The notes beneath the pieces are model-generated. The model searched no databases, was not told the DNA's origin, and saw only the letters and a program-made list of their open reading frames with translations. A stretch of 64,000 bases of DNA from Paraburkholderia sp. (lineage in GTDB: Bacteria > Pseudomonadota > Gammaproteobacteria > Burkholderiales > Burkholderiaceae): positions 156,764 to 220,763 of the forward strand of contig NZ_JAMXLH010000032.1 in the NCBI RefSeq assembly GCF_024281035.1, in the 5' to 3' direction. Position numbers and translations under genes: made by a program. The stretch's first letter is position 1. Each line of letters begins with the position of its first letter. Shown here one piece after another: positions 1-9,097 of the stretch.

Positions 1-149
1 AGATGAAGAACGCGTCGTTTCCGGCGTCGACTGTCTGGCTCGACGATGTGCGCAAGCAGTTCAAGGTGCAGGTGATTGAGGCGCATATCACGGCGCTCAA
101 GGACGATGGTCAGGTCGACCTGACCGTCTCGCTTCAGCAGGTGAAGTGA
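1..149 (+). CDS. C-terminal fragment of an unidentified protein
   Basis: An open frame enters from the left edge and stops at a TGA at 147-149. The visible part is about 48 residues, mixed hydrophobic and charged, with no signal or membrane segment and no motif I recognise. It converges on exbD, whose stop lies about 25 bases away. Most of the protein lies outside the window, so no function is assigned. The first in-frame ATG at position 3 is probably internal, since no ribosome-binding site can be seen. Confidence 0.45.
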   Translation, partial: MKNASFPASTVWLDDVRKQFKVQVIEAHITALKDDGQVDLTVSLQQVK

Positions 150-173
150 AAACCAGGGGCGTCGGCGGTATCG

Positions 174-590
174 CTATGGTTTCGGGGCGGTGACGAATCC
201 GATCCGGGTCAGGCCGCCTGCATAGGCGGCTGACATCACCTGTGCCACCGCTTCGTACGGAACCTTGCGATCCGCGCCGAGATGCAGTTCCGGCAGAGGA
301 TGTTCGTGTGCGGCGGAGGCGATCTTTGCGCGCAGCGCATCCGGTCCGACCGGCTGTCCGCCCCATAGCACGGTGCCATCGGCCTCGATCGACACGTTGA
401 CCTGCGCCGCCTTCGTGTCTTCCTTCTGGCTGCTCGCATGCGGCAGGTCGATCTTCACCGCATGGCGCATCGCGGGAATCGTCACCATGAAGACGATCAG
501 GAGAACCAGCATGACGTCGACGAGCGGCGTCATGTTGATTTCGCCCATCAGTCCATCGTCTTCGTCGTCGGAAAAAGGCGTCATGGCCAT
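174..590 (-). CDS. exbD: TonB-system inner-membrane protein ExbD
   Basis: ExbD works with ExbB to couple the proton-motive force to TonB, which energises outer-membrane receptors. The 138-residue length is normal. A short cytoplasmic acidic N-terminus is followed by the conserved NMTPLVDVMLVLLIVFM transmembrane segment (about residues 19-35), whose Asp is the proton-responsive residue, and a periplasmic domain ending in AAYAGGLTRIGFVT. The ATG at 590 has a GAGGA-like ribosome-binding site; an ATG two codons later is an alternative. It lies 16 bases after exbB on the same strand and is surely in one operon with it. The TolR homologue is similar in sequence, but the adjacent tonB supports ExbD. 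Confidence 0.93.
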   Translation of the reverse strand: MAMTPFSDDEDDGLMGEINMTPLVDVMLVLLIVFMVTIPAMRHAVKIDLPHASSQKEDTKAAQVNVSIEADGTVLWGGQPVGPDALRAKIASAAHEHPLPELHLGADRKVPYEAVAQVMSAAYAGGLTRIGFVTAPKP

Positions 591-606
591 CGCTGGTCCT
601 CGGGGG

Positions 607-1338
607 TCAGTTGTTGCGGGTGGCGAGACGCAGGCCGCTGGCTTGCGCCGAAGACGAAAGGATCGAGCCGGTCACAAAATACGCGTGAAGCCCATGCGCG
701 AAGCGCTTCAGCCTCCCGGCGAGCGCCTTGTTCGCGCGCGTCAACGCGTTGTAGCCAAGCACGGCGGGAATGGCGACGAAGAGGCCGAGCGCCGTCATGA
801 TCAACGCTTCGCCGACGGGGCCGGCGACCTGCGCAACCGACGATTCTCCAGTCGCGCCAACCGCCAGCAGTGCGTGATAGATGCCCCATACCGTGCCCAG
901 CAACCCGACGAACGGCGCGGTACTGCCGATCGACGCCAGGATCGAAAGGCCGCCCTGCATGTGAGCCGCGCTTTCGTCTATCGCGTCTTTCAGGCAGCGC
1001 GTGATCCAGTCGGACACGTCCATGCGGTCATGCAGTTGCGGCTGTACCCGGCGATGGTGATCGGCGGCCTCCTTGCCGGCCAGCGCGAGCGCGATAAACG
1101 GATTGTCGCGTGCGGTTGCCGCGCGGCTTTCCGACTTCTGCGCATTGCCGATGAAATTATCCAGATCTCCTATCGTCTTTCCGACGCTTTGGGAAAGGCG
1201 TTTCAGCCGGATCACCTTCCAGCCTTTCACAATAATCACGCTCCACGAGAGCACCGACATGGCGAGCAGGGCGAGCGCGATGCAGCGCGTCACGAAATCG
1301 CCGGCTGACAGGAAGTGTGCGATACCGTAGTTCTGCAT
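607..1338 (-). CDS. exbB: TonB-system proton channel protein ExbB
   Basis: This is a MotA/TolQ/ExbB-family proton channel subunit of 243 residues. An N-terminal transmembrane helix (about residues 18-38) is followed by a long cytoplasmic stretch. The family signature near residues 130-200 is present (GLSILASIGSTAPFVGLLGT, then the GPVGEALIMTALGLFVAIPAVLGYN helix). It forms the pentameric inner-membrane motor core with ExbD and TonB. The start at 1338 has an AAGGAA ribosome-binding site. It sits 25 bases downstream of tonB and 16 bases upstream of exbD, so it is co-transcribed with both. Confidence 0.93.
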   Translation of the reverse strand: MQNYGIAHFLSAGDFVTRCIALALLAMSVLSWSVIIVKGWKVIRLKRLSQSVGKTIGDLDNFIGNAQKSESRAATARDNPFIALALAGKEAADHHRRVQPQLHDRMDVSDWITRCLKDAIDESAAHMQGGLSILASIGSTAPFVGLLGTVWGIYHALLAVGATGESSVAQVAGPVGEALIMTALGLFVAIPAVLGYNALTRANKALAGRLKRFAHGLHAYFVTGSILSSSAQASGLRLATRNN

Positions 1339-1363
1339 TTCAGATTCCTTGTTAACGTCCGCG

Positions 1364-2182
1364 CTAATCGTTCAAGGCGAATACGAAAGGGACGGACGTG
1401 GGCACACGGCGCGGAGCGCCGTTTTCGATATAGGGCCGGCACGTGCTGTCGCGCACGGCGGCAAGCGCGGCTTCGTCGAGGCGGCTGTATCCGCTGCTGC
1501 TTTTCAGTTCCACCGATTCAAGCTGGCCTGTCAACCCGACAATGAACTTCACCGTCACCGAACCCGTTTCGCCCCGTCGCTGCGAGTGCGCCGGGTAGGG
1601 GGGCTGTGCGATGCTGCAGTTCAGATGCGAGATGTCCTGCGGTGCGGCGAGCCCGATCGTTGGCCGCGGGGAGTCCGCCGCGGGCGACGACGCGGCTGCC
1701 GCTGGGGCTACGGCCGTGGGTACGGGAGTCGGTACTGTCGCCGTCGATGGGGCAGGTGCCGGCGACGCCGTTTCAGCGGGATCGGACACACTGAGCCGAT
1801 GCGTCGATGGCGCGCGCGTTTCAGGCAGCGGTGGCGTTGCGTGCTTCGTGCCCGTTACGTGCTGGGGCGGCACCTTTGGCTTCGCCATATCGGCCGGCGA
1901 CGCAGGCGGTTTCAGCGTTGGAGCGGGGCGCTGAACGACGGCGGACGAGATCGCCGGCGCGGGAGCCAGCAGTTCAGCCGTGATCGTGCGCGCGGAGGCG
2001 GGCGGCGACACGGCTTCGTCGCGACTGCTCCACACCATCGCGAGCAGCGCCGCATGAATGCCGACGACCACGATGACGGCGGCCGTTGCGCGGACATTCA
2101 GTCGTTCGGGCAACGGCGGTGCCCAATCGGAAGAAAGCGGATGCGAAATTTGCATGCAGCGGATCCGGTTCAAACGGTTCAT
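1364..2182 (-). CDS. tonB: Energy transducer TonB
   Basis: TonB spans the periplasm and passes energy from ExbB/ExbD to outer-membrane receptors. The start chosen is the ATG at 2182, nine bases after a GGAGG; this gives 272 residues. One signal-anchor helix (VRATAAVIVVVGIHAALLAMVW, around residues 33-53; the quoted motif is split by its first basic residue) is followed by a long proline- and alanine-rich periplasmic linker. The C-terminal TonB domain contains YPAHSQRRGETGSVTVKF and the typical SSGYSRLDEAAL motif. Downstream are exbB and exbD; upstream, beyond a GC-rich hairpin, is the phosphoesterase gene on the same strand. Confidence 0.92.
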   Translation of the reverse strand: MNRLNRIRCMQISHPLSSDWAPPLPERLNVRATAAVIVVVGIHAALLAMVWSSRDEAVSPPASARTITAELLAPAPAISSAVVQRPAPTLKPPASPADMAKPKVPPQHVTGTKHATPPLPETRAPSTHRLSVSDPAETASPAPAPSTATVPTPVPTAVAPAAAASSPAADSPRPTIGLAAPQDISHLNCSIAQPPYPAHSQRRGETGSVTVKFIVGLTGQLESVELKSSSGYSRLDEAALAAVRDSTCRPYIENGAPRRVPTSVPFVFALND

Positions 2183-2232
2183 CTTGACGAACCTCCGCAA
2201 CAGCGTGCCGGTTTGCGGTAATGCTTCGATGA

Positions 2233-2268
2233 CGGCGGGCGGCGATCCAGATGGACCGCCGCCCGCCG
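2233..2268 (-). terminator. GC-rich hairpin between phosphoesterase gene and tonB
   Basis: Two perfect 11-base arms (2233-2243 and 2258-2268) surround a 14-base loop between the 2343 stop and the tonB start. There is no T-tract on the minus strand, so it may act as an RNA-stability or partial-termination hairpin that sets the phosphoesterase/tonB ratio rather than as a full intrinsic terminator. Confidence 0.5.
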
Positions 2269-2342
2269 ATACCGGCTACTGTGCGTTCAACGCATCGGGC
2301 AAAGCGAGCCCCTCTGCGCTAACGTCGAACAACGCGACTCAC

Positions 2343-5213
2343 TTACTCGTCGTCGTCGTCGAGTGCTGCGACCGTCTTCGTCCCTTCAGCTGCGACCTTC
2401 GAGTAGATCGAATGCGGCACCGGATACGGCTTGTCGCCCATCACGCCTTTCCACAGCACGCGGTTGAACAGATCGGGCGGAATACGATCTTCCCTGGAGA
2501 AGTCGAAGTCCTTCGTCGCGTTCGCCCAGTACGTCGCATTGTGGAGCGGGTGAATGTCCGCACCTTCGGCAAACTGGTCGCCGTCGATGCCGCTCGCTAC
2601 GTTACCGACGTTCGTACCCTTCAGAATCGTCGAAGCAACGGCTGTGTACGTCCACGAACCGTTCGACTTCGTGTCGAACACGTCAGCCATCGGCTTGGCG
2701 TAGGCCGTGTTCAGGTTGATGTGCTGGGTACCCAGCAGATCTTCCATGGTACGGACTGCGTTGACCTGGCCGTAGGGCGTGCTGACGACGGCGTTCTTCT
2801 TCACGTATGCGCCGACGATGTACGCGGGCGCGCGGTGCGAGTCGACGTGATCCGAACCGGCTTGTGAGTCATCCTCGACCACCACGACCACCGTGTCCTT
2901 CGCGTAAGGGCTGTGCGCGACGGTCTCGATCAGCTTGCCGACTGCGAAGTCGTTATCCGCCTGTTCCTGCTCGGCCGAACCCATCTGGCCGACGTTCTGG
3001 GCATAGTTGCCCGTGTGGTCGGAGCCCATGCGGACGAACTCGAACGACGGAAGATGGCCGTTTGCGACGTACTGCTGGAACTCGCGGTTCCACTCGAGTT
3101 CGCGGAAGGTGTCCGGATAGGACTGGTCGAACCCGCGGTAGTACTGGTCCGTCAGGTTGACGAGCGATGGCTTGAGCGGGTGAGCCTGGACGATGTTCTG
3201 ACCGTGCGGGTCGAGCAGCGGGCTGGCGATCGTGCCGATCGAGCCGACGTTGTTGACCATGCCGCCGTAGTCGCGGACCGTACCGCCTGCTTGCAGAACC
3301 GCGTCGTAGATGCTCGCCTTCTGGTAGCCAAACGGCGCATCTTCCACCGAGACGTCGGCGATACCCGGCAGCGCGTTGGCCGTGCCGCCCGGCAGCGAGG
3401 CCGTAGCCGAGGTGAAGCTGCCGTTCGAGGCAGCGTCACGCATTGCGGTCGTGGCGAGGCCGACCGGCAGGCCGCGGTTGGCGCCTTCCGATTCATAGGA
3501 CATGCCGCGCGACACGCCAGCGTAGTTCTCCTGCTGCGAAACCTCTTCGGTCGGCGTGATGTGCGCGTGCTGCACCCACGACCAGCCGTCCATCGAACCG
3601 TCGCCCGGATCGGTGAAGTTGTCGATCGTGACGAAGTTGCCCGCGAGGTTGTGGAAGTTCGGCGTCGTGGACTTGCCGTACATCGTGAGCGTCGGATCGC
3701 CGTTCGAGCCGTTGCCGAGGTCGCCCAGGATCTGGTCGAACGTGCGGTTTTCCTTCACGACGTAGATCACGTGCTTGATGTGCTCGCGCATGAACTGCAT
3801 CGTCTGGGCGTCGCTGGCCAACTCCTTCACCGAATAGTGGTTGTTTTCATCCACCTGGCTGGTCAGCTGGGCCAGCACGTTCTCCGTCGGGACCGGGGCG
3901 CTGACGAGTGAGCTCTGCTCCAGACCAAACTGGTATTGGGCCTGCGTACCCGAGATGTAGAGAGGGTTCGGGCCAGTGACCGACTTGCCGTTGATGATGT
4001 ACATCGTCGAGCCGTCGGCGCTCAGCGTGATGTCCTTGGGCGCGTAGGCCGTCGGGATCAGGCCGGCCACATGGTAGCCGTTGTTGCCGTCGAGCGAGAT
4101 CACGGCGATCGAGTTGTCGCCGTTGTTGACGGCGTACAGCGTCTTGCCGTCCTTCGAAACGGTCACGTTGACCGTATCGCGGCCGCTGTATTTCTTGTTG
4201 TTGCCGCTGCCCTGATCGTTGCCGTTGCCATTCTGGCTGGCGATCTGGATCGTCTTCTCGACATTGTGGCTCGCGGTGTTGATGACGGCGATCTGGTCGT
4301 TGCCTGACACTGCAACGTAGAGCTTCGACTGATCCGGCGAGAAGGCCATGCCGTAGGCGTTGCCGTTCACCGGGATGCGCTTGATGAATTGCGGCGCGGC
4401 GGGGTTCGACAGGTTCAGTACGACGACTTCGCGGTCACGCACCGACGAGATGAACGCCGTGCCGTCGCCCTTCAGCGAAACGGCCCACGGGTATTCGCCA
4501 CCGGCGACGCCATTCTGGCCCGACGTGTTGAACGGGCGCAGGTCGTATTCCGCCACGACCGTGTTCGACGTCGTATTGATGAGGGAGATCGAGTCGTTGT
4601 AGTTGTTGGCAACGACGAGCGTGCGGCCGTCAGCGGAGAGGGCCAGGCCACCGGCGTTCGGCTTCACGCCCGAACCGATACCCTTGGTGTGGTTCAGCGC
4701 GATGGCGTTGGTCTGGGTCCATTGAGCCGACGGGGCAGCCGAAGCGCGGCTGTATACATATACCTTGTCGTCAACACCGCCAGTGCCGTACAGGGTCTGG
4801 TTGCCGCTCCAGACGAGACCATCGAACGCGTTGTTCTGGTGGATGGCCTGGACAAACTTCGGGTTGGCCTTGTTCGCGCCCGACACGTCATAGATGAAGA
4901 TGTACTGGGTCGAGTCAGCCTTGTCGAGTGTGCTGTTGTTGGCGCCCGTGTAGACCGTGTTGTAACCAGCCGTGATCACGGCCAGCGTGTTGCCGTCCGG
5001 GCTGAGTTGCGACTTGATGGCGCCGCTGACGACCTGCGTCGGCTTCGCCGCAAGTTGCGGGTTCATCAACTGCTGCACGGCACCGGGAATGGCCATCGGC
5101 GAGATGAACTGGCCAGTCGGCAGAAGCGCCATGTTGCCCGGCGGTACCGCCATTGCCAGGCTGGTGGTGAGCAGGCCAGCCGCAAGGCTGACCTTGATGA
5201 GACTAGGGTTCAT
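2343..5213 (-). CDS. Secreted YncE-like beta-propeller / phosphoesterase fusion
   Basis: The start at 5213 follows a GGAGAG ribosome-binding site and begins a clean signal peptide (MNPSLIKVSLAAGLLTTSLAMA), so the 29 residues upstream in the same frame are not used; the product is 956 residues. The N-terminal half is a repetitive propeller of the YncE/cytochrome-D1-like type, with many LSADG/FSPDQ-type blades. The C-terminal half is a PF04185-type phosphoesterase (phospholipase C/acid phosphatase superfamily), with VVKENRTFDQILGDLG near residue 490, RMGSDHTGN, and EDDSQAGSDHVDSHRAPA as the metal-site region. It is probably exported and hydrolyses a phosphate ester; the substrate is unknown. 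It lies upstream of tonB-exbB-exbD on the same strand and near a TonB-dependent receptor, which suggests phosphate or phosphate-ester scavenging (inference). Confidence 0.87.
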   Translation of the reverse strand: MNPSLIKVSLAAGLLTTSLAMAVPPGNMALLPTGQFISPMAIPGAVQQLMNPQLAAKPTQVVSGAIKSQLSPDGNTLAVITAGYNTVYTGANNSTLDKADSTQYIFIYDVSGANKANPKFVQAIHQNNAFDGLVWSGNQTLYGTGGVDDKVYVYSRASAAPSAQWTQTNAIALNHTKGIGSGVKPNAGGLALSADGRTLVVANNYNDSISLINTTSNTVVAEYDLRPFNTSGQNGVAGGEYPWAVSLKGDGTAFISSVRDREVVVLNLSNPAAPQFIKRIPVNGNAYGMAFSPDQSKLYVAVSGNDQIAVINTASHNVEKTIQIASQNGNGNDQGSGNNKKYSGRDTVNVTVSKDGKTLYAVNNGDNSIAVISLDGNNGYHVAGLIPTAYAPKDITLSADGSTMYIINGKSVTGPNPLYISGTQAQYQFGLEQSSLVSAPVPTENVLAQLTSQVDENNHYSVKELASDAQTMQFMREHIKHVIYVVKENRTFDQILGDLGNGSNGDPTLTMYGKSTTPNFHNLAGNFVTIDNFTDPGDGSMDGWSWVQHAHITPTEEVSQQENYAGVSRGMSYESEGANRGLPVGLATTAMRDAASNGSFTSATASLPGGTANALPGIADVSVEDAPFGYQKASIYDAVLQAGGTVRDYGGMVNNVGSIGTIASPLLDPHGQNIVQAHPLKPSLVNLTDQYYRGFDQSYPDTFRELEWNREFQQYVANGHLPSFEFVRMGSDHTGNYAQNVGQMGSAEQEQADNDFAVGKLIETVAHSPYAKDTVVVVVEDDSQAGSDHVDSHRAPAYIVGAYVKKNAVVSTPYGQVNAVRTMEDLLGTQHINLNTAYAKPMADVFDTKSNGSWTYTAVASTILKGTNVGNVASGIDGDQFAEGADIHPLHNATYWANATKDFDFSREDRIPPDLFNRVLWKGVMGDKPYPVPHSIYSKVAAEGTKTVAALDDDDE

Positions 5214-5976
5214 TGTGACTCTCCAAATGATAGAAACGGAATTGCCAGATTTGATTCCAATTGGACCATTGGTCAGATCAGTTGCCCCTGATAACGACAA
5301 TGCGCCAACAGATCGACCGGGGGGATATCGGAACTACGGTTTCCCGGGTCTGTCAGCGTGGAGTATTTGGACATTTAAGGATGTCAATGAAGTGACGTGT
5401 ATCAAATACTTACCTATTTTTATATATAATATTTCTGTCATTTTATTTGTAATTTTGATGTACTTAATATTTATGATGTGTCACGAAATTGAGCGATTAT
5501 GATTCAGCACCGCTGCTCAGATGAATGCTATCGTGCGATACGTTCGGACGAAAAGGCGTCGCACTTGTCATTAACAGTTTCTGTGCGCAAGACTATTTTT
5601 GTAACGCCGTATTTCACGGATTTATCGAAGATATCCGTGCCGCCAATGTGCTGGGCCTCGATTACAATCGGTTCGTATTTCGATCCAATGCGTCGCTTCC
5701 GGACGCATTGCTTGCGACATGGCGCATAACAGCGTTAAGTTGCTTTCTGAGTTTGACGGAATTCTCGATTAATGCAGCGGAGATCCAGATAGATGCACCC
5801 CACGGGTGCCGATTGTTGATCGGATTTTCTCCGATTTGCTCATTGCTTTTTTGCTGACTTCTTTTAGGCCGAAACGTGTTGCACATGCAGGTGGCTTTAC
5901 GCATTTTCCAGTTGCAACCCGGCTTTGAGACGCAATCGTGCGAGGCTAACCTACCGGTGGCTCCGATTTGCACCGG
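5214..5976. promoter_or_regulatory. AT-rich gene-free region upstream of the phosphoesterase gene, with a Pho-box-like repeat
   Basis: About 760 bases without a convincing gene. The stretch 5390-5480 is strikingly AT-rich for this replicon. On the plus strand it contains TATAAT (5425-5430) followed by two similar 11-mers, CTGTCATTTTA (5435-5445) and TTTGTAATTTT (5446-5456), which resemble the direct repeats of a Pho box. Their orientation faces away from the phosphoesterase gene, so I treat the Pho-box reading as weak. Short ORFs at 5499-5857 have no recognisable product. Confidence 0.35.
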
Positions 5977-6028
5977 AAAAAAACAGCCAGGAAACGCCAC
6001 CGTGCGCAGTGGCCGATTCCCGGCTGTT
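5977..6028 (-). terminator. Rho-independent terminator of the TonB-dependent receptor
   Basis: Read on the minus strand, a hairpin with 12-base outer arms (6017-6028 pairing with 5982-5993, one G-T mismatch) and an inner GCCAC/GTGGC stem is followed directly by a run of seven T residues. It starts about ten bases after the receptor stop codon. This is the clearest intrinsic terminator in the window. Confidence 0.88.
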
Positions 6029-6037
6029 CGTGTGCGA

Positions 6038-8260
6038 TCAGAAGTCCGCGTGCAGGGTAGCGTAGGCGGCCAACGGCGCGCCCAGGTATGCACCGACCAC
6101 ATTCGTGGCGATGTAGTAGCGCTGGTTGGTGATGTTGTCGATGTTCAGATCGATCCCCCAGTGACGCTCCGCGTAACCGAACTGCAGATTCTCGATCACC
6201 GAGGCAGGCGCCCAGTTATAGCCGTTCGCGAAGCCGCTCGACATCCGGCTCATGTAATTGATGCCGGCACCCGCATGAAAGCCTGCCTTGCCGAAGACGC
6301 TGAAGCGGTACGTCGTCCACAGGTTCGCCATATAGGCGGGCACGCCCTGCGGGACCGTGCCGGCCGCGCCAGGGGTGTCGGGACTATAAGTGATACGCGC
6401 ATGCTCCGCGGTGAAATTCGCGTACATGTGCCAGTTCGGCGTGAGATCCGCATCAAACGAGGCTTCGGCGCCGCGCGTGCGTTGCGAATCGAACGCGATC
6501 TGGTCGTCGCCGAACGGGGTCGCCACGTGTTCCCGCTTCACGTCGAACAGCGCGGTGTTGAGCACGTAGCGCCCATCATCGAACGACCACTTGACGCCTG
6601 CCTCGTATTGCAGCGCCGATTCCGGCGGACCAATGGAAAACGCCGTGTTTTCCGAGTTGAAATTTGCGAGGTAGCTGCGCGATACGCCGAAATACGGCGT
6701 CATCCAGGGCGTGAGTTTGTAAAGCACCCCGGCGTTCCAACTGGTCGGGGCATCGTTGCGCGTATACGTATTGCCCGGGATCAGCTTGATGCCGTCGTTG
6801 GCGGTGCGGTTCGGCTCGCCGGGGACCGGGTTCAGGGTCAGCGACGTATCGAACCAGTCCTTGCGAACGCCCGCGCGGATCTTCAATTTGTCCGTCACGT
6901 CCACCTGATCGGTCGCGTAAAGGCTGTAGAAGTTGGCGGTCACATGATCGTTCTGGCACGAGTGAGAGGGCGCACACTGGAACTTCAGGGTTGCGATGGA
7001 GGTTTCCCGCGGCACCGGCGCGAAGATGTTATCGATGTCCGGCAGGTCTGCCGTTGTCTTCGCGCTGTTGAGATTCTGGTTCAGGTATTCGAATCCCGTT
7101 AGCAGCGTATGGTGGATGCCGCCTGCCGAGAATTTCCAGACGGGTTCCAACTGGTAATCGAACGTGTTGAGCGAATCGTCCTGATCGCGCAACTGGCGGC
7201 CGACAAATGCGTTGCCCTGGACCTTCGCGTGCGTGCTGTCACCGTTGCTGTAGAAGTCCAGCGTGTGGTGCAGGTATGACAAGCGATTATTGATTGTCAG
7301 GTAGTCGCTGATTCGCCACTCGTCCGTGAGCGTGGCACGAATGTAGTTGCCGTGCGCGTTGGCGAAGGGCGTCGAGTATTTGGCGTCGAACGGCACATTG
7401 CGGATCGGCATCCCCTTGTAGTAGATGATCCCGTATGAGTCGGGAGTCGCCATGTAGTCCTGCGCGTCGATCGAGAATTCGACCTTGTGGTCGCCGATTT
7501 TCCACTGCAGATCGGGACGGATTTCCTTGTTCCACGATCCCAGGTCGCGGTAGCCATCCGAGCGGCCCGCGGTGGCGTCCACGCGATAGTTCAGTCCGTC
7601 GATGCCGGTTGGACCGGTGACGTAGCTACTCGCGTTGAATGTACCGAACGAGCCCGCCTGGATCTCGCCGCCCCAGTGGAACTGCGCAGACGGCGTGTAG
7701 TGGACCAGGTTGATCGAGCCGCCCGGAGGGCCGCTGCCGAGCAGCGCCGACCCAGGACCTTTGAGCACCTCGATGCGCTCGACGCCCAGCAGCGAATGCG
7801 TTGGGCCGTTGACCTGGTCGCCTTCCGAGAAACCGTCGTCATAGGTCTGCGCCTGCAGTCCGCGGATCATGAAGTGGTCGGTGAAGCCTTTCGAATCGGT
7901 GCCGCCGTAGTTCACTCCGGACACGTTGCCTTTGCGGATCGCATCCCGCAACGACGTGACGCCTTGTTCGTCGAGAATCCCGCGCGGAATGACCTCCACG
8001 CTCATGGGCAGGTCGCCGAGCGGGGTGCCGGTTTTGCTAACACCCACGACTTGTTCAGGGTCGTCCACGTAATCGGAAGCAACCGCTGATCTAGTTGCAT
8101 TGACAACGACTGGCCCCAGCGTTACCGGCTTGACCGGCTTGACCGGCGCTTCAGTCTGTTGGGAGGCGGCGGGCTGAGTCTGTTGAGCATTCGCTCCATT
8201 GGCGAGCGATAAAGTTGCAACGGAGGCGACGATGGCGATTCTGGACGGCGATGTTCTCAT
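6038..8260 (-). CDS. TonB-dependent siderophore-type outer-membrane receptor
   Basis: A FhuA/FpvA-type receptor. The ATG at 8260 begins a signal peptide (MRTSPSRIAIVASVATLSLANGANA) and gives 740 residues; the ATG at 8284 would add eight residues ahead of it. A TonB-box-like segment (GPVVVNATR, about residues 45-53) precedes the plug domain, which has the RDAIRKGNVSGVNYGG and GVERIEVLKGPGSALLGSGPPGG signatures. The rest is a 22-strand beta-barrel ending in ATLHADF, with the terminal aromatic residue needed for BAM insertion. It imports a ferric siderophore or a similar ligand using the tonB-exbB-exbD products encoded nearby. I saw no convincing Fur box upstream. Confidence 0.9.
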   Translation of the reverse strand: MRTSPSRIAIVASVATLSLANGANAQQTQPAASQQTEAPVKPVKPVTLGPVVVNATRSAVASDYVDDPEQVVGVSKTGTPLGDLPMSVEVIPRGILDEQGVTSLRDAIRKGNVSGVNYGGTDSKGFTDHFMIRGLQAQTYDDGFSEGDQVNGPTHSLLGVERIEVLKGPGSALLGSGPPGGSINLVHYTPSAQFHWGGEIQAGSFGTFNASSYVTGPTGIDGLNYRVDATAGRSDGYRDLGSWNKEIRPDLQWKIGDHKVEFSIDAQDYMATPDSYGIIYYKGMPIRNVPFDAKYSTPFANAHGNYIRATLTDEWRISDYLTINNRLSYLHHTLDFYSNGDSTHAKVQGNAFVGRQLRDQDDSLNTFDYQLEPVWKFSAGGIHHTLLTGFEYLNQNLNSAKTTADLPDIDNIFAPVPRETSIATLKFQCAPSHSCQNDHVTANFYSLYATDQVDVTDKLKIRAGVRKDWFDTSLTLNPVPGEPNRTANDGIKLIPGNTYTRNDAPTSWNAGVLYKLTPWMTPYFGVSRSYLANFNSENTAFSIGPPESALQYEAGVKWSFDDGRYVLNTALFDVKREHVATPFGDDQIAFDSQRTRGAEASFDADLTPNWHMYANFTAEHARITYSPDTPGAAGTVPQGVPAYMANLWTTYRFSVFGKAGFHAGAGINYMSRMSSGFANGYNWAPASVIENLQFGYAERHWGIDLNIDNITNQRYYIATNVVGAYLGAPLAAYATLHADF

Positions 8261-9097
8261 TTCTGAAAGTTCACAAGGTCGCATCGCCCAAACTTAAGCC
8301 ATGGGCGTGACTGTCTCATGTCCAGTCTCTTGAGCGACTGCGCACGCAGCATGGATGCGTTTTGGCCCGTTTTACGTGACGTTTGATCCACAGGGTTGTG
8401 CAGAGGCGCAATTGACACGATGCGACGTGAATCCGGCATCAACGCAAGGCAAATGTGTCGACCCGACGATCGGCGAAGGCAATCTTGTTGACCGAATCAC
8501 CAGGCGCGGCTGAACGCAGGGTAATTGATGCGACAGGCTGCCGAAAATCCCTCGGATGCGTAGGCTGTTGAGAGGATTACCTTTCGAGCGTTAACACATT
8601 TACCTTGGGCGACCAGGTAACCACTGAGCCCGTTGCCAGCGCAAATGGTCAGGTTTACATCGCTGGTGCGGTCAAGGTGGCATGCGTCGGTCATCGACTG
8701 GATGACCTTGAACCGGTCGACTTCACGCATCGTCATCGTGATCGTCCCAGTCGCGTTCATCGCCGGCGCTCCCTGTTGGATGTCCGGCGCTCAACCTACA
8801 CAGAACACGACATTTGTACTTTGCCAAAAGAGGATCAACGTAAAGTTGACATGTAATTGTCTGCCCGCTGGCCCCCATGCGACGGCAATCTAGGCTGAAT
8901 TACCCGGAAGGTTCAGGTGGAAGATGCTGGTACGGTTGAACTGCTTTTGAAGACTATCCACCCAAAATCCAATGTAATTGAGTCGAAAGCAAATACTCCA
9001 CCTAATACGCCATGAATTGAGCGCGCGCGTGCGCTGTGTGCCTGTTGATGAATGTTGACGCTAGACTGTCTCGTCTTCCTTGCTGAGAGAGGAGTCC
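8261..9097. other. Region with little coding content between the receptor and the next gene
   Basis: About 840 bases. Apart from the transposase remnant listed separately at 8650-8760, I see no supported gene. The part 8810-9000 has short broken frames. The receptor promoter should lie at 8261-8450, but no clear -35/-10 pair or operator stands out. Confidence 0.4.
8650..8760 (-). pseudogene. Possible remnant of an ISNCY/IS1202-type transposase N-terminus
   Basis: The minus-strand frame starting at 8760 reads MTMREVDRFKVIQ, which closely matches the usual N-terminus of ISNCY-family transposases (MxMRELDRxKVIQ). The helix-turn-helix that should follow is not recognisable, and the rest of the 87-codon frame looks random, as expected from a frameshifted fragment. 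No inverted repeats or downstream DDE domain are visible. The assignment rests on one short motif. Confidence 0.4.

Noticed and set aside
265..1308. 347-codon plus-strand ORF
   Set aside because: It is antisense to exbB and exbD, has Arg/His-rich random composition and no ribosome-binding site. It is a GC-driven shadow frame.
2913..3911. 332-codon plus-strand ORF inside the phosphoesterase gene
   Set aside because: Mirror frame of a well-supported gene; Val/Arg/Asp-rich composition without motifs.
5435..5456. Functional Pho box controlling the phosphoesterase
   Set aside because: The repeats are imperfect and oriented away from the gene; kept only as a weak note.
5876..7102. 408-codon plus-strand ORF
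   Set aside because: Antisense to the TonB-dependent receptor, begins across its terminator and has no recognisable domain.
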